DNA from: Nitrospira sp. UBA2082
Lineage (GTDB): Bacteria > Nitrospirota > Nitrospiria > Nitrospirales > Nitrospiraceae
Reading direction: 5' to 3'
Assembly: GCA_002331335.1 (NCBI GenBank)
Contig: DCZO01000014.1
Location: 361,556 to 425,555 of the forward strand
DNA length: 64,000 nucleotides
Shown: positions 52,770 through 61,842 of the stretch, piece after piece
Position numbering within the stretch: position 1 is the first letter of the stretch
Layout: each line of letters opens with the position of its first letter
The notes under the pieces: model-generated
What the model was told of the DNA's origin: nothing
Database searches by the model: none
Seen by the model: only the letters and a program-made list of their open reading frames with translations
Position numbers and translations under genes: made by a program

Positions 52770-52798
52770 ATTATACCGACCGTGGGATCAATGCGCAA
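52770..52798 (-). promoter_or_regulatory. Sigma-70-like promoter for the TPR lipoprotein gene
   Basis: On the minus strand TTGCGC (52793-52798), 17-base spacer, TATAAT (52770-52775): a perfect -10 with a half-matching -35. The start would be near 52763, 52 bases before the ATG. Confidence 0.55.
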
Positions 52799-52804
52799 AC
52801 TGCT

Positions 52805-54157
52805 TCATGATTCACGAAGATCAAGACTCTCAAACTTGGCGAACCGGTCGTGGAAAAAGAGTTCTTTCTTCCCAATCGGTCCGTTGCGATGTTTGCTCAC
52901 GATAATATCGGCGATGCCTTTCCGCTCGGAATTTTGGTCATAGACCTCTTCGCGATAAATGAACATCACGACATCGGCATCCTGTTCGATGGCACCGCTT
53001 TCCCGCAAATCGGCCAACATCGGAATGGGAGGTTTGCGGGCTTCAACGGCCCGACTCAACTGGGACAACGCCACGACCGGAACGTTCAGTTCTTTGGCCA
53101 GCGCTTTCAACGAGCGCGAAATGTCGGAGATTTCCTGCTGCCGAGATTCCGAGTCGCTCCGTCCCTGCATCAGCTGGAGATAATCCACGATCAACAGATC
53201 AAGCCCCTTTTCAGCCTTGAGACGGCGGGCCTTTCCGCGCATCTGTTGCACGGTAATGCCGCCCGCATCGTCAATATAGATCGGGGCCTGCTCCAGTCGG
53301 CCAGCGGCTTCAGCCAACCGCCACCAATCTTCTTTTTGCAGCTTTCCCGTCCGCAGGGCATGGGAATCGACCCGCGCTTCGGAACTCAGCATGCGCAACA
53401 CAATCTGCGGTTTCGACATTTCCAGACTGAAGATACCGACCACGGAATTGGCATGAATCGCCGCATGAGTCGCAAATCCCAAGGCCAAACTGGTTTTGCC
53501 CATGCTAGGGCGACCGGCCACCACGACCAAGTCAGACGGTTGCAATCCCGCAGTGAGGTCATCCAGATCATAGTAGCCGGTCGGAACGCCGGTCACATGT
53601 TCTTTTCGCTTCGACAGCTTGTCCACCAGATCCAAGCTTTCCTTAATGATCTGGTTGATCGGGCTGAACGAGCGCTCCAGCTTGCCCTGCGCAATGCTGA
53701 ACACAGACCGTTCCGCGAAGTCCAGCAAATCATCGATCGACGCTGTTCCCTCGTAGCCTCTGGTCAACACTTCCGTCGAGGTGTTGATCAACTGCCGCGC
53801 CACGGCCTTGTCGCGGACGATCTTGCAGTGGTATCGGATGTTCGCCGAGCTGGAAACGATCTGAACCAGTTCGGCAAGGTAGGTCGCCCCGCCGACCGAC
53901 TCCAGCGCTCCCTGTGCTGCCAATCGTTCGGTCAGCGTAATCTGATCGATCACCTCACCGGTCTCGGAGAGATCCAACATCGCCCGAAATATCTTCTTGT
54001 GCGCGGTCCGATAGAAGTCCTCCTCGACCAACAGCTCCATCGCCTTCGGCATCGCAACATTGTCTAGCAGGATCGCGCCGAGCACGGATTGTTCCGCCTC
54101 CAGATTTTGAGGGGGCAGCTTGGGTTGCGACAAATCGACGGAGGCAGCCGGACTCAT
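52805..54157 (-). CDS. dnaB: Replicative DNA helicase
   Basis: 450 residues from ATG 54157, whose ATGA overlaps the hisZ stop. N-terminal domain (about 15-120) begins LPPQNLEAEQSVLGAIL, the DnaB signature. RecA-fold domain: Walker A GRPSMGKT (215-222), Walker B LLIVDYLQLM, then VVALSQLSRAVEAR (arginine-finger region) and VIVSKHRNGPIG-type end. It unwinds DNA ahead of the replisome as a hexamer on the lagging strand. Coupling with hisZ and serA upstream is unusual; genes of replication often lie with ribosomal protein genes (rplI). Confidence 0.95.
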   Translation of the reverse strand: MSPAASVDLSQPKLPPQNLEAEQSVLGAILLDNVAMPKAMELLVEEDFYRTAHKKIFRAMLDLSETGEVIDQITLTERLAAQGALESVGGATYLAELVQIVSSSANIRYHCKIVRDKAVARQLINTSTEVLTRGYEGTASIDDLLDFAERSVFSIAQGKLERSFSPINQIIKESLDLVDKLSKRKEHVTGVPTGYYDLDDLTAGLQPSDLVVVAGRPSMGKTSLALGFATHAAIHANSVVGIFSLEMSKPQIVLRMLSSEARVDSHALRTGKLQKEDWWRLAEAAGRLEQAPIYIDDAGGITVQQMRGKARRLKAEKGLDLLIVDYLQLMQGRSDSESRQQEISDISRSLKALAKELNVPVVALSQLSRAVEARKPPIPMLADLRESGAIEQDADVVMFIYREEVYDQNSERKGIADIIVSKHRNGPIGKKELFFHDRFAKFESLDLRES

Positions 54158-55251
54158 GGATGCCTTTCTTCCACGCAAGCGTTCTGATGGTTCGCCCTGA
54201 CCTCGGCATGGTGCCGGGACAGACTGAGTCCATGAAACACACGGTCCACATTCAATGCGAACCCGGTAGAAGGGATATTTCGCCCAAATCGTCCGATCAA
54301 GTGGTTGTATCGTCCTCCGCCCCCGAGCTCGACTCCGATACCCTCGGCAAACACGTCGAACACAATCCCGTCATAATAGTCGAAGCCACGGAATTCGCCC
54401 AAATCCAGAAACAGGACGTTCTGATGGCCGTCTTCACTAAGCAATCGGTGCACGCGGGCGAGCCGATCGAGTGACTCGGTCAGCGTCGTATCGTGCCCAG
54501 CCAACCGGCGGCCCCTCGCAATCACGTCGGCATTCCCGGACAATTCAGGTGCCTCCAGAATCTTTCGGGCAAACCGAGCGGAGATCTTCTCCTGACGAAG
54601 GATTTCCTGAAGTTTCGGGAGATCTTTCTTGGCGGCGGCTTGTTCCGCGCGCTTTCGTCCGGCAGCCGATAAGCCGGCCCGTGCCAACAACCCTTTAAAG
54701 AAACCAACGTGCCCCAGTGACACCTTGAATCGCGCGAGTCCCAGTTTCTGCAAGCATTCAATCAAGCGAGCGATGATCTCCCTGTCCGACGATGGATCGT
54801 CCGCCCCGATGAGCTCGGCGCCGACCTGAAAAATTTCCCGATCGCGGCCGGCATGTTCAGGCTCGTGCCGAAAGACCGTGGTTCGGTAGGACAAGCGCAA
54901 TGGCATGCGATCGCCCATCATCCCCATGGCCACCGTGCGGGCGATTTGAGCCGTCGCATCGGGGCGAAGGAGGAGGAGCCGACCGGTCGCCCGGTCCGGG
55001 ATCTTATAGCACTTCTCGACCAGTTCCGGTTCGAGCCCCGGCGCCAAGACGTCGAGATACTCGAAGGTCGGTAAAATGATTTCGTCGAAGCCCCGCCCGG
55101 CCAGGACACCGATGAGGTCGGACTCGATGGCTCGAAACCGGCATGCGGCTTCGGGAAGGATCGTCGCCATTCCTGCGGGAACCAGGGACCGTTCTTTCAA
55201 CGGATGGCCCTGCCCCGCAAGCGCACTATGCCTCGAAGGTGCAGAAGCCAT
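54154..55251 (-). CDS. hisZ: ATP phosphoribosyltransferase regulatory subunit
   Basis: 365 residues; the ATG at 55251 with AGGTGG upstream is preferred over a GTG two codons earlier. HisZ is a histidyl-tRNA synthetase paralog that turns short HisG into the active, His-regulated first enzyme of histidine synthesis. Seen: VPAGMATILPEAA start, motif 2 region FRHEPEHAGRDREIFQVGAELIG, and motif 3-like GGGGRYNHLIGRFG. The His-specific RGFDYYDG-type loop FRGFDYYDGIVF is kept, but no anticodon-binding domain follows, which excludes HisS. So a short HisG is expected elsewhere. It overlaps dnaB. Confidence 0.88.
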   Translation of the reverse strand: MASAPSRHSALAGQGHPLKERSLVPAGMATILPEAACRFRAIESDLIGVLAGRGFDEIILPTFEYLDVLAPGLEPELVEKCYKIPDRATGRLLLLRPDATAQIARTVAMGMMGDRMPLRLSYRTTVFRHEPEHAGRDREIFQVGAELIGADDPSSDREIIARLIECLQKLGLARFKVSLGHVGFFKGLLARAGLSAAGRKRAEQAAAKKDLPKLQEILRQEKISARFARKILEAPELSGNADVIARGRRLAGHDTTLTESLDRLARVHRLLSEDGHQNVLFLDLGEFRGFDYYDGIVFDVFAEGIGVELGGGGRYNHLIGRFGRNIPSTGFALNVDRVFHGLSLSRHHAEVRANHQNACVEERHP

Positions 55252-55275
55252 ACCCACCTGGAGCGCCGCTGGCCG

Positions 55276-56874
55276 TCAAGACAGGCTGGCGACTTTGACG
55301 GAGAGAATATTGGAACTGGATTTGATTTGGCCCACGATGTCGGCGGGAAACTCCGTATCGGACCCGATGATCAACAGCGCATCTCCGCCCCGCTTCTCCA
55401 ACGCGCACTGCATCCGCACAATATTGATCCCTTTGTCACCGAGCACTTTCCCGACCATGCCGATGACGCCCGGGCGATCCATATTATGGATGAACAGCAG
55501 ATGACCTTCCGGCACCATTTCCACTTTGAATTGGTCGATCTCGACGACCCGGGATTCTTTCTTGTGATACAGCGTACCCGCAACCTGATGGGACACTTTC
55601 CCGGCTTCGACGCGCACTCGAATGAGACTGATAAAGTCTCCGGCATCGGAACTCTTGATCTCTTTGACTTCGATCCCGCGCTCCTTGGCTACAATCGGTG
55701 CGTTCACGTAATTCACCGGGTGCTCCATGATCGGGTTGAGCAGCCCTTTGAGTACGGCGATGGTCAGCGGTGCGACCGACAAGGACGCCACTTCGCCGCT
55801 GTATTCCACCGTGACCCGTTCGATCCCGCCCTGCGACAACTGCATCTGGAGCGAACCGAGTTTTTCCGCGAGCGTCAGGAACGGCTGCAGTCGTGGCAGC
55901 AACTCCGGAGAGACCGACGGGATGTTGACCGCCCCTTTCGCGACGCCTCTGGTGAAATAATCGACGATCTGCTCGGCAATGCCGACGGCGACATTCTCCT
56001 GCGCTTCGGTCGTCTGCGCGCCGATGTGCGGCGTGCAGATGAAATTGTCCAGCGCCAGCAGCGGATTGTCCGGCTTGACCGGCTCTTCTTCGAACACGTC
56101 GAAAGCCGCCGCCGCCACACGCTTCGTTTTCAAGGCTTCGCACAAATCCGCTTCGTTAATGATCCCGCCACGGGCGCAGTTGACGATGACCACGCCCGGC
56201 TTCATCGTCTCGATGACTTTGGCGTTGATCAGCGACTTGGTCTCCGCCGTCAGCGGGGTGTGCACGGACACGATGTCCGCCCGCCGGAATAGTTCCGGCA
56301 AATCCACAAGCGACACACCCATTTTCTCGGCCCGCTCCGGCGCCAGATAGGGATCGTATGCGATCACATTCATTGAGGCGCCTTGTGCCAGCTTCGACAG
56401 ATAGCCCCCGATCTGACCGATCCCCACGATTCCGAGCGTCTTGTTGTAGAGCTCGATCCCCATGAACTTGTCTTTTTCCCATTTGCCCTGCCTGACCGAT
56501 GCCGTCGCCTGGGGAATCTTCCGGCACGCGGAGAAGATCATCGCCATGGTATGTTCCGCCGTCGTCACCGTGTTGCCGCCCGGCGTATTCATGACGACCA
56601 CGCCCCGCCGCGTCGCGGCGGGTGTATCGACGTTATCCAATCCGGATCCGGCCCGTCCGACTACCTTCAGTTTCTGAGCGGCAGCGATGAGTTCCGCCGT
56701 CACCTTCGTGCCGGATCGCACGATCAGTCCGTCGGCATCCTGAATCTCCTTGAAAAGCTCCTCTTTCGGCATCTTGGATTTCACCACGACGGTGAATCCG
56801 GCCTTTTCCAGCAGCTCCACACCCTGCTTTGACAAACTGTCGCTGACCAAAATCTTCATCGGTGCGGTACCCAT
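55276..56874 (-). CDS. serA: D-3-phosphoglycerate dehydrogenase (long form)
   Basis: 532 residues, the long type with ASB and ACT domains. It oxidises 3-phosphoglycerate to 3-phosphohydroxypyruvate, the first step of serine synthesis. NAD motif GIGQIG at 151-156; catalytic R235 (NCARGG), E264 (FEEEP) and H283 (TPHIGA). The last 75 residues are an ACT domain (LLFIHNMDRPGVIGMVGKVLG) for serine feedback. GAGGAC before the ATG supports this start; a second ATG is at codon 6. It lies 16 bases after the aminotransferase gene. Confidence 0.94.
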   Translation of the reverse strand: MGTAPMKILVSDSLSKQGVELLEKAGFTVVVKSKMPKEELFKEIQDADGLIVRSGTKVTAELIAAAQKLKVVGRAGSGLDNVDTPAATRRGVVVMNTPGGNTVTTAEHTMAMIFSACRKIPQATASVRQGKWEKDKFMGIELYNKTLGIVGIGQIGGYLSKLAQGASMNVIAYDPYLAPERAEKMGVSLVDLPELFRRADIVSVHTPLTAETKSLINAKVIETMKPGVVIVNCARGGIINEADLCEALKTKRVAAAAFDVFEEEPVKPDNPLLALDNFICTPHIGAQTTEAQENVAVGIAEQIVDYFTRGVAKGAVNIPSVSPELLPRLQPFLTLAEKLGSLQMQLSQGGIERVTVEYSGEVASLSVAPLTIAVLKGLLNPIMEHPVNYVNAPIVAKERGIEVKEIKSSDAGDFISLIRVRVEAGKVSHQVAGTLYHKKESRVVEIDQFKVEMVPEGHLLFIHNMDRPGVIGMVGKVLGDKGINIVRMQCALEKRGGDALLIIGSDTEFPADIVGQIKSSSNILSVKVASLS

Positions 56875-56890
56875 GCGCGTCCTCGCCTCG

Positions 56891-58033
56891 TTATTTCACC
56901 ATCAAGATTTCTTGCGCTCTTCCAACACCACTGCCCAGTTTCACCGGATAACCCAGCCCTTTCAGGACCATTTCAGTAGCAGCCAACGCGGCAATCACGT
57001 CGAAGGTATCCGCATAGCCCATGTGCGACAACCGGAAGATTTTCCCTTTCAGATGATCCTGGCCGCCGGCAGCGGTCATGCCATATTGCACGCGGAGATT
57101 CTTGTAGATCGCCTGGCCGTCCACTCCGTCCGGCGCGCAGACCGCCGTGAGCGCGTCACTCGGCGACTCTTTGGGAAAGAGGGCCAAGCCCGCGGCTTTG
57201 ACCCCTTCGCGCATCGCCAGGGCCAACCGCCCTTGCCGCGCGAACATTTTTTCGAGCCCCTCCCCCTTCATGATCTTAAAGGCTTCTTGCAAACCGATAA
57301 TCAGCGACACGGCGGGAGTAAAGGTCGTCTGATTCTTGACGTGGTTTTCCCGTTCCTTCTTAAAATTGAAGTAGAAGGCCGCGTTCTTAGCCTTGTCGGC
57401 CAAGGCCCACGCCTTGTCGCTCACGCTCACAAACGCCATCCCGGGCGGCAGCATGAGCGCTTTTTGCGAGCCGGTGATGACCACATCCAATCCCCAGGCG
57501 TCGGTCTTGATGTCAAAGACCCCGAGCGCGGTGATGGCATCCACGACGAGAATCGTGTTCTCATACCCCTTGACGATTTCCCCCAGCGCTTTCACGTCGT
57601 GGGACACCCCGGTCGACGTCTCGCTCGCTTGCACATAGACCGCTTTAATGGAGGGATCTTTCTTCAAGGCGTCGGCCACCTGCTGCGGATCGACGGCATG
57701 CCCCCACTCTACTTTGAGTTCAGTCGCCTGGACGCCGAATGTTTTACAGAGTTTTCCCCAGCGTTCGCCAAACTTCCCGCCGTTGACATAAAGCGCCTTG
57801 TCGCCGGGGGACAAGAAGTTGGACACCGATCCTTCCATGCCTCCAGTTCCTGACGCCGCCAACATCAGCACCTCGTTCCGCGTCTGATACAACCACTTCA
57901 ACCCGTCCCGGACCTCCGCAAAGATAGGATCGAATTCCGGGGCCCGGTGATGGATGATGGGCCTGGCCATAGCCAGGAGCACTTCCGGGGGTATAGGCGT
58001 GGGACCGGGAGCCAAGAGATACCGCTTCAACAT
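56891..58033 (-). CDS. Class V aminotransferase (alanine/serine-glyoxylate aminotransferase family)
   Basis: 380 residues from ATG 58033 (AAGGAGGAT 7 bases upstream). PLP enzyme: K191 in TGSQKALMLPPG forms the Schiff base and D165 (VVDAITALG) holds the ring N. Start LLAPGPTPIPPEVLLAM and RGTGGMEG-type ASGTGGMEG match the AGXT group. Annotated relatives use Ser, Ala or Asp with glyoxylate or pyruvate. Since it is the first gene of an operon with serA and no serC is visible, it may make phosphoserine from phosphohydroxypyruvate; this is inference. Confidence 0.85.
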   Translation of the reverse strand: MLKRYLLAPGPTPIPPEVLLAMARPIIHHRAPEFDPIFAEVRDGLKWLYQTRNEVLMLAASGTGGMEGSVSNFLSPGDKALYVNGGKFGERWGKLCKTFGVQATELKVEWGHAVDPQQVADALKKDPSIKAVYVQASETSTGVSHDVKALGEIVKGYENTILVVDAITALGVFDIKTDAWGLDVVITGSQKALMLPPGMAFVSVSDKAWALADKAKNAAFYFNFKKERENHVKNQTTFTPAVSLIIGLQEAFKIMKGEGLEKMFARQGRLALAMREGVKAAGLALFPKESPSDALTAVCAPDGVDGQAIYKNLRVQYGMTAAGGQDHLKGKIFRLSHMGYADTFDVIAALAATEMVLKGLGYPVKLGSGVGRAQEILMVK

Positions 58034-58088
58034 CGATCGATCCTCCTTCAATGGCAGCTGGTCTGACTTGCACAGAAAAAGAAGCGGT

Positions 58089-58118
58089 ACGCTACCATTT
58101 GCGCGTTGAGGCTGTCAA
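58089..58118 (-). promoter_or_regulatory. Sigma-70-like promoter of the aminotransferase-serA-hisZ-dnaB operon
   Basis: On the minus strand TTGACA (58113-58118), 18-base spacer, TAGCGT (58089-58094). Perfect -35, weaker -10. The start would be near 58082, about 50 bases before the ATG. Confidence 0.5.
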
Positions 58119-58257
58119 GAAATTGTCCCGCGCAACTAATGATGTTTTCAGGTTTTTTTCCAGTATCGCCTAGGCTCAGCCGCACACCTCCCGCTAGGAG
58201 AGATGTAAGTGGGGTATCGTGCCCCCAAAGAGGGAGCCTGGTGTCCCATCCATTTTC

Positions 58258-58286
58258 TTGACAAGTGAAGAATCACTCGATAGTCT
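58258..58286 (+). promoter_or_regulatory. Sigma-70-like promoter of the mltD-like gene
   Basis: TTGACA (58258-58263), exactly 17 bases, TAGTCT (58281-58286). Start near 58293, about 40 bases before the ATG. Confidence 0.6.
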
Positions 58287-58333
58287 AGCTTTCACTTCCT
58301 GGTGGTTTTTGCGTCTCGAGGCTCGTTGTCGTA

Positions 58334-59641
58334 ATGCCGATCAGACTTTCTCTCGCAGGTGTGACCGCCACCGTTCTCTTCGCCTCCTTGACGGCGGTTC
58401 CCTTCCTTTTTCCCAAGCAAAGCGCCGCCGGACCCGTATCCATCAACGCCAGCGCACCGGCACCAGCTCAAGACGATGATGAAGACATCGATGCCAACCT
58501 GGTGCCGTTGGAGCCGGAACTTAGCATCACGCCTCCGGATCTGCGTTCCACGGAAGAGACTTCTGACAAGAACGCCGGAAACGTTGCCGAACAGCCCCCG
58601 ACAGCAAACAGCGCCGACTCGTCCACGCAAACGTCTCCACCCATTCTAGCAACCGGCTCACATGACATCGCCTACAATATTCCGGTGACCGTCGACCCTG
58701 CCGTCGAAAACCATATTCGCTTCTTCAACACGTCGATCAGAAGCCGGTTTGAGCAATGGCTGATCCGATTCAGCCGATACCGCCCGTTGGTCGAGAATAT
58801 TTTCGCGGAATTCAATCTCCCGAGCGACCTCGTCAATCTGTCGCTGGTTGAAAGCGGATTTAACCCCTACGCCTACTCGCGCGCCAAGGCCACAGGCCCC
58901 TGGCAGTTCATGAAGGGCACGGGCAAGGTGTACGGCCTTCGCATCGACCATTATGTGGATGAACGGCGGGACCCGATCAAGTCGACCGTGGCGGCTGCCC
59001 GGTATCTCAGAGACCTCTACGATCTCTTCGGGGCCTGGCCCTTGGCGATGGCGGCGTACAATGCCGGCGAAGGAAAAGTGTTGCGGGCATTGCATAAAGT
59101 CCAGGGCGAAACCTTTTCGGATATTTCCAAGACCAAATTGATCCGCCAAGAAACCAAACAATATGTCCCCCGCATCATGGCGGCGACGATCATTGCTCGC
59201 AACCCGGATCATTACGGATTCGGCCAAACCACCGCCACGCCGCACCAGTTCGAGGAAGTGGTCGTCAACCGCGCGTTGCACTTTCGAGCCATCGCCTCCG
59301 CGAGCGGTGTCGCGTACGAAGAGCTTCGCCTGCTGAATCCCGAGTTGCGCCGCGATGCCACGCCCCCGGATGACTTTGCCTATCATTTGAAAGTCCCCGT
59401 CGGGACGGCAGAGAAGGTCGCCGGCCTGCTCGATCGAATCCCGACCTACAAGTTTCCTCCGCTCGTCTCGAAAGTACGGCATGTCAAGGCAGGATCTCCG
59501 CAGTCGTATCGTGTCCGCGCGGGAGACACCCTGGAGAAAGTATCCAAGCGGTTCCACATCCCACTGCGCACCCTTAAGACACGCAACAACCTGTCCAGCT
59601 CCGTCATCCGACCTGGCGAATTTCTCACCATCGGCCGCTAA
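58334..59641 (+). CDS. mltD: Membrane-bound lytic murein transglycosylase, MltD-like (SLT + LysM)
   Basis: 435 residues. A signal peptide (about 1-32) is followed by an acidic, Pro-rich linker (33-110), then a family 1 SLT domain (about 125-300): catalytic E173 in LSLVESGFNPYA, then GPWQFMKGTG and MAAYNAGEGKV. A degenerate repeat follows, and one LysM (YRVRAGDTLEKVSKRFHI...) ends the chain. It cleaves glycan strands of peptidoglycan with 1,6-anhydro ends. There is no lipobox, so the family's usual lipoprotein form is not seen; it is probably soluble in the periplasm. One LysM where E. coli MltD has two. Confidence 0.87.
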   Translation: MPIRLSLAGVTATVLFASLTAVPFLFPKQSAAGPVSINASAPAPAQDDDEDIDANLVPLEPELSITPPDLRSTEETSDKNAGNVAEQPPTANSADSSTQTSPPILATGSHDIAYNIPVTVDPAVENHIRFFNTSIRSRFEQWLIRFSRYRPLVENIFAEFNLPSDLVNLSLVESGFNPYAYSRAKATGPWQFMKGTGKVYGLRIDHYVDERRDPIKSTVAAARYLRDLYDLFGAWPLAMAAYNAGEGKVLRALHKVQGETFSDISKTKLIRQETKQYVPRIMAATIIARNPDHYGFGQTTATPHQFEEVVVNRALHFRAIASASGVAYEELRLLNPELRRDATPPDDFAYHLKVPVGTAEKVAGLLDRIPTYKFPPLVSKVRHVKAGSPQSYRVRAGDTLEKVSKRFHIPLRTLKTRNNLSSSVIRPGEFLTIGR

Positions 59642-59705
59642 CGCAGCACCAATCGGTGGCAAGGTCTGACGGCAGAACCTTCTGACCGGGAAGGATTGCC
59701 CGACT

Positions 59706-60497
59706 CTATGGCTTTGCGGGTGTCTGAGAGGACGCGGGAGTCTTCGATGCGTCAGGTGCCGGAACGGGAGTCGGCGACACCTCTGAAGTTTTCTTGATAT
59801 CGAGAATCTTCTCCCGGATAGCCGCTTCATTCGCGAAGGGAGATTTGGGATAGGTCTTGATAAGTTCCTGATACCGCTGGAGTGCCCCCTCTCGCCGAGA
59901 CAGTCCTTCCTCCATCCGGGCCAACTCGAACAGGGCTTGATCCCGGTTCAAAGAACCCGGATTGTCGAGCACCGCCGAATAGGCCGCCGTTGCTTGCGCA
60001 TGATCTCCCTTCGAGAGATAGGCATAGGCAAGTTTCTGCTGGACAAGGCCGGCTAGGGATACATTCGAGCTATAGGTTGAGAGAAACCGCTTGTAGGCCT
60101 CAATGGCGGAATCGACTTGGTTGGTTTCCATCAGGGCATTGCCGAGTTCAAACAACGCCAGCGGCGCCGACGGGGTTCGAGGGTACTCATCGACGATTTG
60201 CTGATACAGTCGGATCGCCTCCTTGAGGTTCGCCTCGACTTTTTTCGGATCGTTGGCCGGACGCGTCAGGAATTGCAGGGTGGCTTCGCGTTCGAGATCC
60301 TGGGCCTTCCTCGCGTTTTGCGTGTTGGACCAGAAGACCGCTCCGACGACCCCTCCGACGAGGAGCAGCAACACCAACCCGACGATGATCGGCAATCGAT
60401 AGGCATTCAGTCCGATGAGCCGTTCTTCTAGGGTACTAACGAGTTGTGCTTCATCAACCGGCAGCGACCGCGGCGGCACTTTGATCCGATACGACAT
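59706..60497 (-). CDS. Membrane-anchored TPR protein, YfgM-like
   Basis: 263 residues. A cytoplasmic N-terminal 30 residues, then one membrane helix (YRLPIIVGLVLLLLVGGVVGAVF), then TPR units (APLALFELGNALMETNQVDSAIEAY, ALFELARMEEGLSRREGALQRY) in the periplasm, and a Pro/Thr-rich tail (TPVPAPDASKTPAS). The topology is that of YfgM, the SecYEG-associated periplasmic chaperone adaptor. It converges on the mltD-like gene. A good promoter lies 50-90 bases upstream. Other TPR-anchored proteins cannot be ruled out. Confidence 0.62.
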   Translation of the reverse strand: MSYRIKVPPRSLPVDEAQLVSTLEERLIGLNAYRLPIIVGLVLLLLVGGVVGAVFWSNTQNARKAQDLEREATLQFLTRPANDPKKVEANLKEAIRLYQQIVDEYPRTPSAPLALFELGNALMETNQVDSAIEAYKRFLSTYSSNVSLAGLVQQKLAYAYLSKGDHAQATAAYSAVLDNPGSLNRDQALFELARMEEGLSRREGALQRYQELIKTYPKSPFANEAAIREKILDIKKTSEVSPTPVPAPDASKTPASSQTPAKP

Positions 60498-60555
60498 GAT
60501 TCCAGAATACCTTTAATAATCGAACGACGTGCATTCCCTTCATGCAAACCTGTGT

Positions 60556-60585
60556 TTTATACTAAGGCACTGTTTCTCTTGTCAA
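60556..60585 (-). promoter_or_regulatory. Sigma-70-like promoter of the YfgM-like gene
   Basis: On the minus strand TTGACA (60580-60585), 18-base spacer, TATAAA (60556-60561). The start would be near 60549, about 50 bases before the ATG. On the plus strand TATACT (60558-60563) in the same place may serve bioF, but its -35 is poor; the two promoters would overlap back to back. Confidence 0.55.
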
Positions 60586-60609
60586 TGCGCGAGTGACCGG
60601 TACCGCACC

Positions 60610-61770
60610 ATGTTTCGGACGAGATTGCAACAATTGGCAGACAAGTCCCTCACTCGGACGGTGAACCCGCTTGAGTCGTCAACGGGACCTGTGGTTCAAC
60701 GGTCAGGGCGGCGCGTGATTCTTTTATGCTCCAACGACTACCTGGGACTGGCTACCCACCCTGACGTCATCCACGCAGCGGTCCGTGCGACTGAACAATA
60801 CGGCGCGGGGTCTGGTGCCGCGCGCCTGATTTGCGGGACACTGCCTCCCCACGAAGAACTTGAGACAGCCCTCGCAGCCTTCAAAGGGACAGAGTCCGCG
60901 CTGATGTTCGGATCCGGCTATGTGGCGAATCTCGGAGTGATCCCCGGGTTGATCGGACCACACGGCCTCATCCTGGCCGATCGGTTGTGCCATGCCAGTC
61001 TGATTGACGGCTGCCGGCTGAGCGGCGCGGATTTCCGGGTATTTCGTCACCGTGACAGCTCCCATGTGGAATCGCTACTCAAACGGAGAGCCGCGAATAG
61101 ACCCACGCTGATCGTGACCGACGGTTTGTTCAGTATGGATGGCGACGTCGCACCGTTACCGGAGCTCGCCTCACTGGCCAAGCAGTACGACGCCATGGTC
61201 TACGTCGATGATGCGCACGGTACCGGTGTCATGGGACCGACCGGCCGAGGGACTCTCGAACAGCTCGGAGTCGAGCACGACATTCCGTTCCATATGGGAA
61301 CCCTGGGCAAGGCGCTGGGAAGCAGCGGCGCCTACGTGGTCGGCCCGCAGGACATGATCCAGTACCTGATCAATACGGCCCGCGCATTCATCTTCACCAC
61401 GGCTTCGCCTCCAAGCTCAGCGGCGGCAGCCAGCGCAGCGCTCGCCGTCATTCGACGGGATCCGGAACGGCGGAGCCGTCTCTGGGCCAATCGCCATCGT
61501 CTGTTCACCGGATTAAAGCAGCGGGGGTTCCGGCTGACGGACACCGTGAGCCCGATTCTGCCCATCCTGATCGGCAGCGCCCAACAAGCCCTGGCCTTCG
61601 CCCAACAGTTGTTGGCCAATGGAGTCTACGCGCCCGCCATCAGACCGCCGACCGTTCCCGACAAAACCAGCCGAATCCGCGTGACGGTGACATCGGAGCA
61701 CACCAGCGACCACATCGACGAAGCGCTCAGGGCGTTCGAGCTCGCAGGCCGAGCCACTGGTCTGGTATAA
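60610..61770 (+). CDS. bioF: 8-amino-7-oxononanoate synthase
   Basis: 386 residues from ATG 60610; a longer in-frame start would add a Cys-rich, unlikely leader. BioF is a PLP enzyme joining pimeloyl-ACP/CoA and L-alanine in biotin synthesis. Signatures: CSNDYLGLATHP, YGAGSGAARLICGT, VDDAHGTGVMGP, and the PLP lysine K234 in TLGKALGSSGAY. Related KBL and serine palmitoyltransferase differ in the N-terminal part, so BioF is best. No other bio gene is adjacent, so either the biotin genes are dispersed or this enzyme has another amino acid role. Confidence 0.88.
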   Translation: MFRTRLQQLADKSLTRTVNPLESSTGPVVQRSGRRVILLCSNDYLGLATHPDVIHAAVRATEQYGAGSGAARLICGTLPPHEELETALAAFKGTESALMFGSGYVANLGVIPGLIGPHGLILADRLCHASLIDGCRLSGADFRVFRHRDSSHVESLLKRRAANRPTLIVTDGLFSMDGDVAPLPELASLAKQYDAMVYVDDAHGTGVMGPTGRGTLEQLGVEHDIPFHMGTLGKALGSSGAYVVGPQDMIQYLINTARAFIFTTASPPSSAAAASAALAVIRRDPERRSRLWANRHRLFTGLKQRGFRLTDTVSPILPILIGSAQQALAFAQQLLANGVYAPAIRPPTVPDKTSRIRVTVTSEHTSDHIDEALRAFELAGRATGLV

Positions 61771-61842
61771 CCGACCCCGCCACCGGATATGTCACACCCA
61801 CCGTGATCCGTCATACCAACGTCTCGTCTCGCCGCGCCATCC

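Larger units (their letters stand above)
58034..58333. other. Divergent promoter region between aminotransferase operon and mltD-like gene
   Basis: 300 bases. It holds a leftward promoter at 58089-58118 and a rightward one at 58258-58286. The roughly 140 bases between them contain a GGGG...CCCC inverted repeat near 58211-58226 with no T-run. No gene seen. Confidence 0.6.

Noticed and set aside
52850..54067. Plus-strand open frame of 405 codons opposite dnaB
   Set aside because: dnaB has every expected motif on the minus strand; the plus-strand peptide is compositionally odd and domain-free.
55204..57853. Plus-strand open frames opposite serA and the aminotransferase
   Set aside because: They are mirror frames of well-identified enzymes.
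59642..59705. Possible bidirectional terminator between mltD-like and YfgM-like genes
   Set aside because: Only a 4-pair GGTC/GACC stem with a long loop and no T-run is present.
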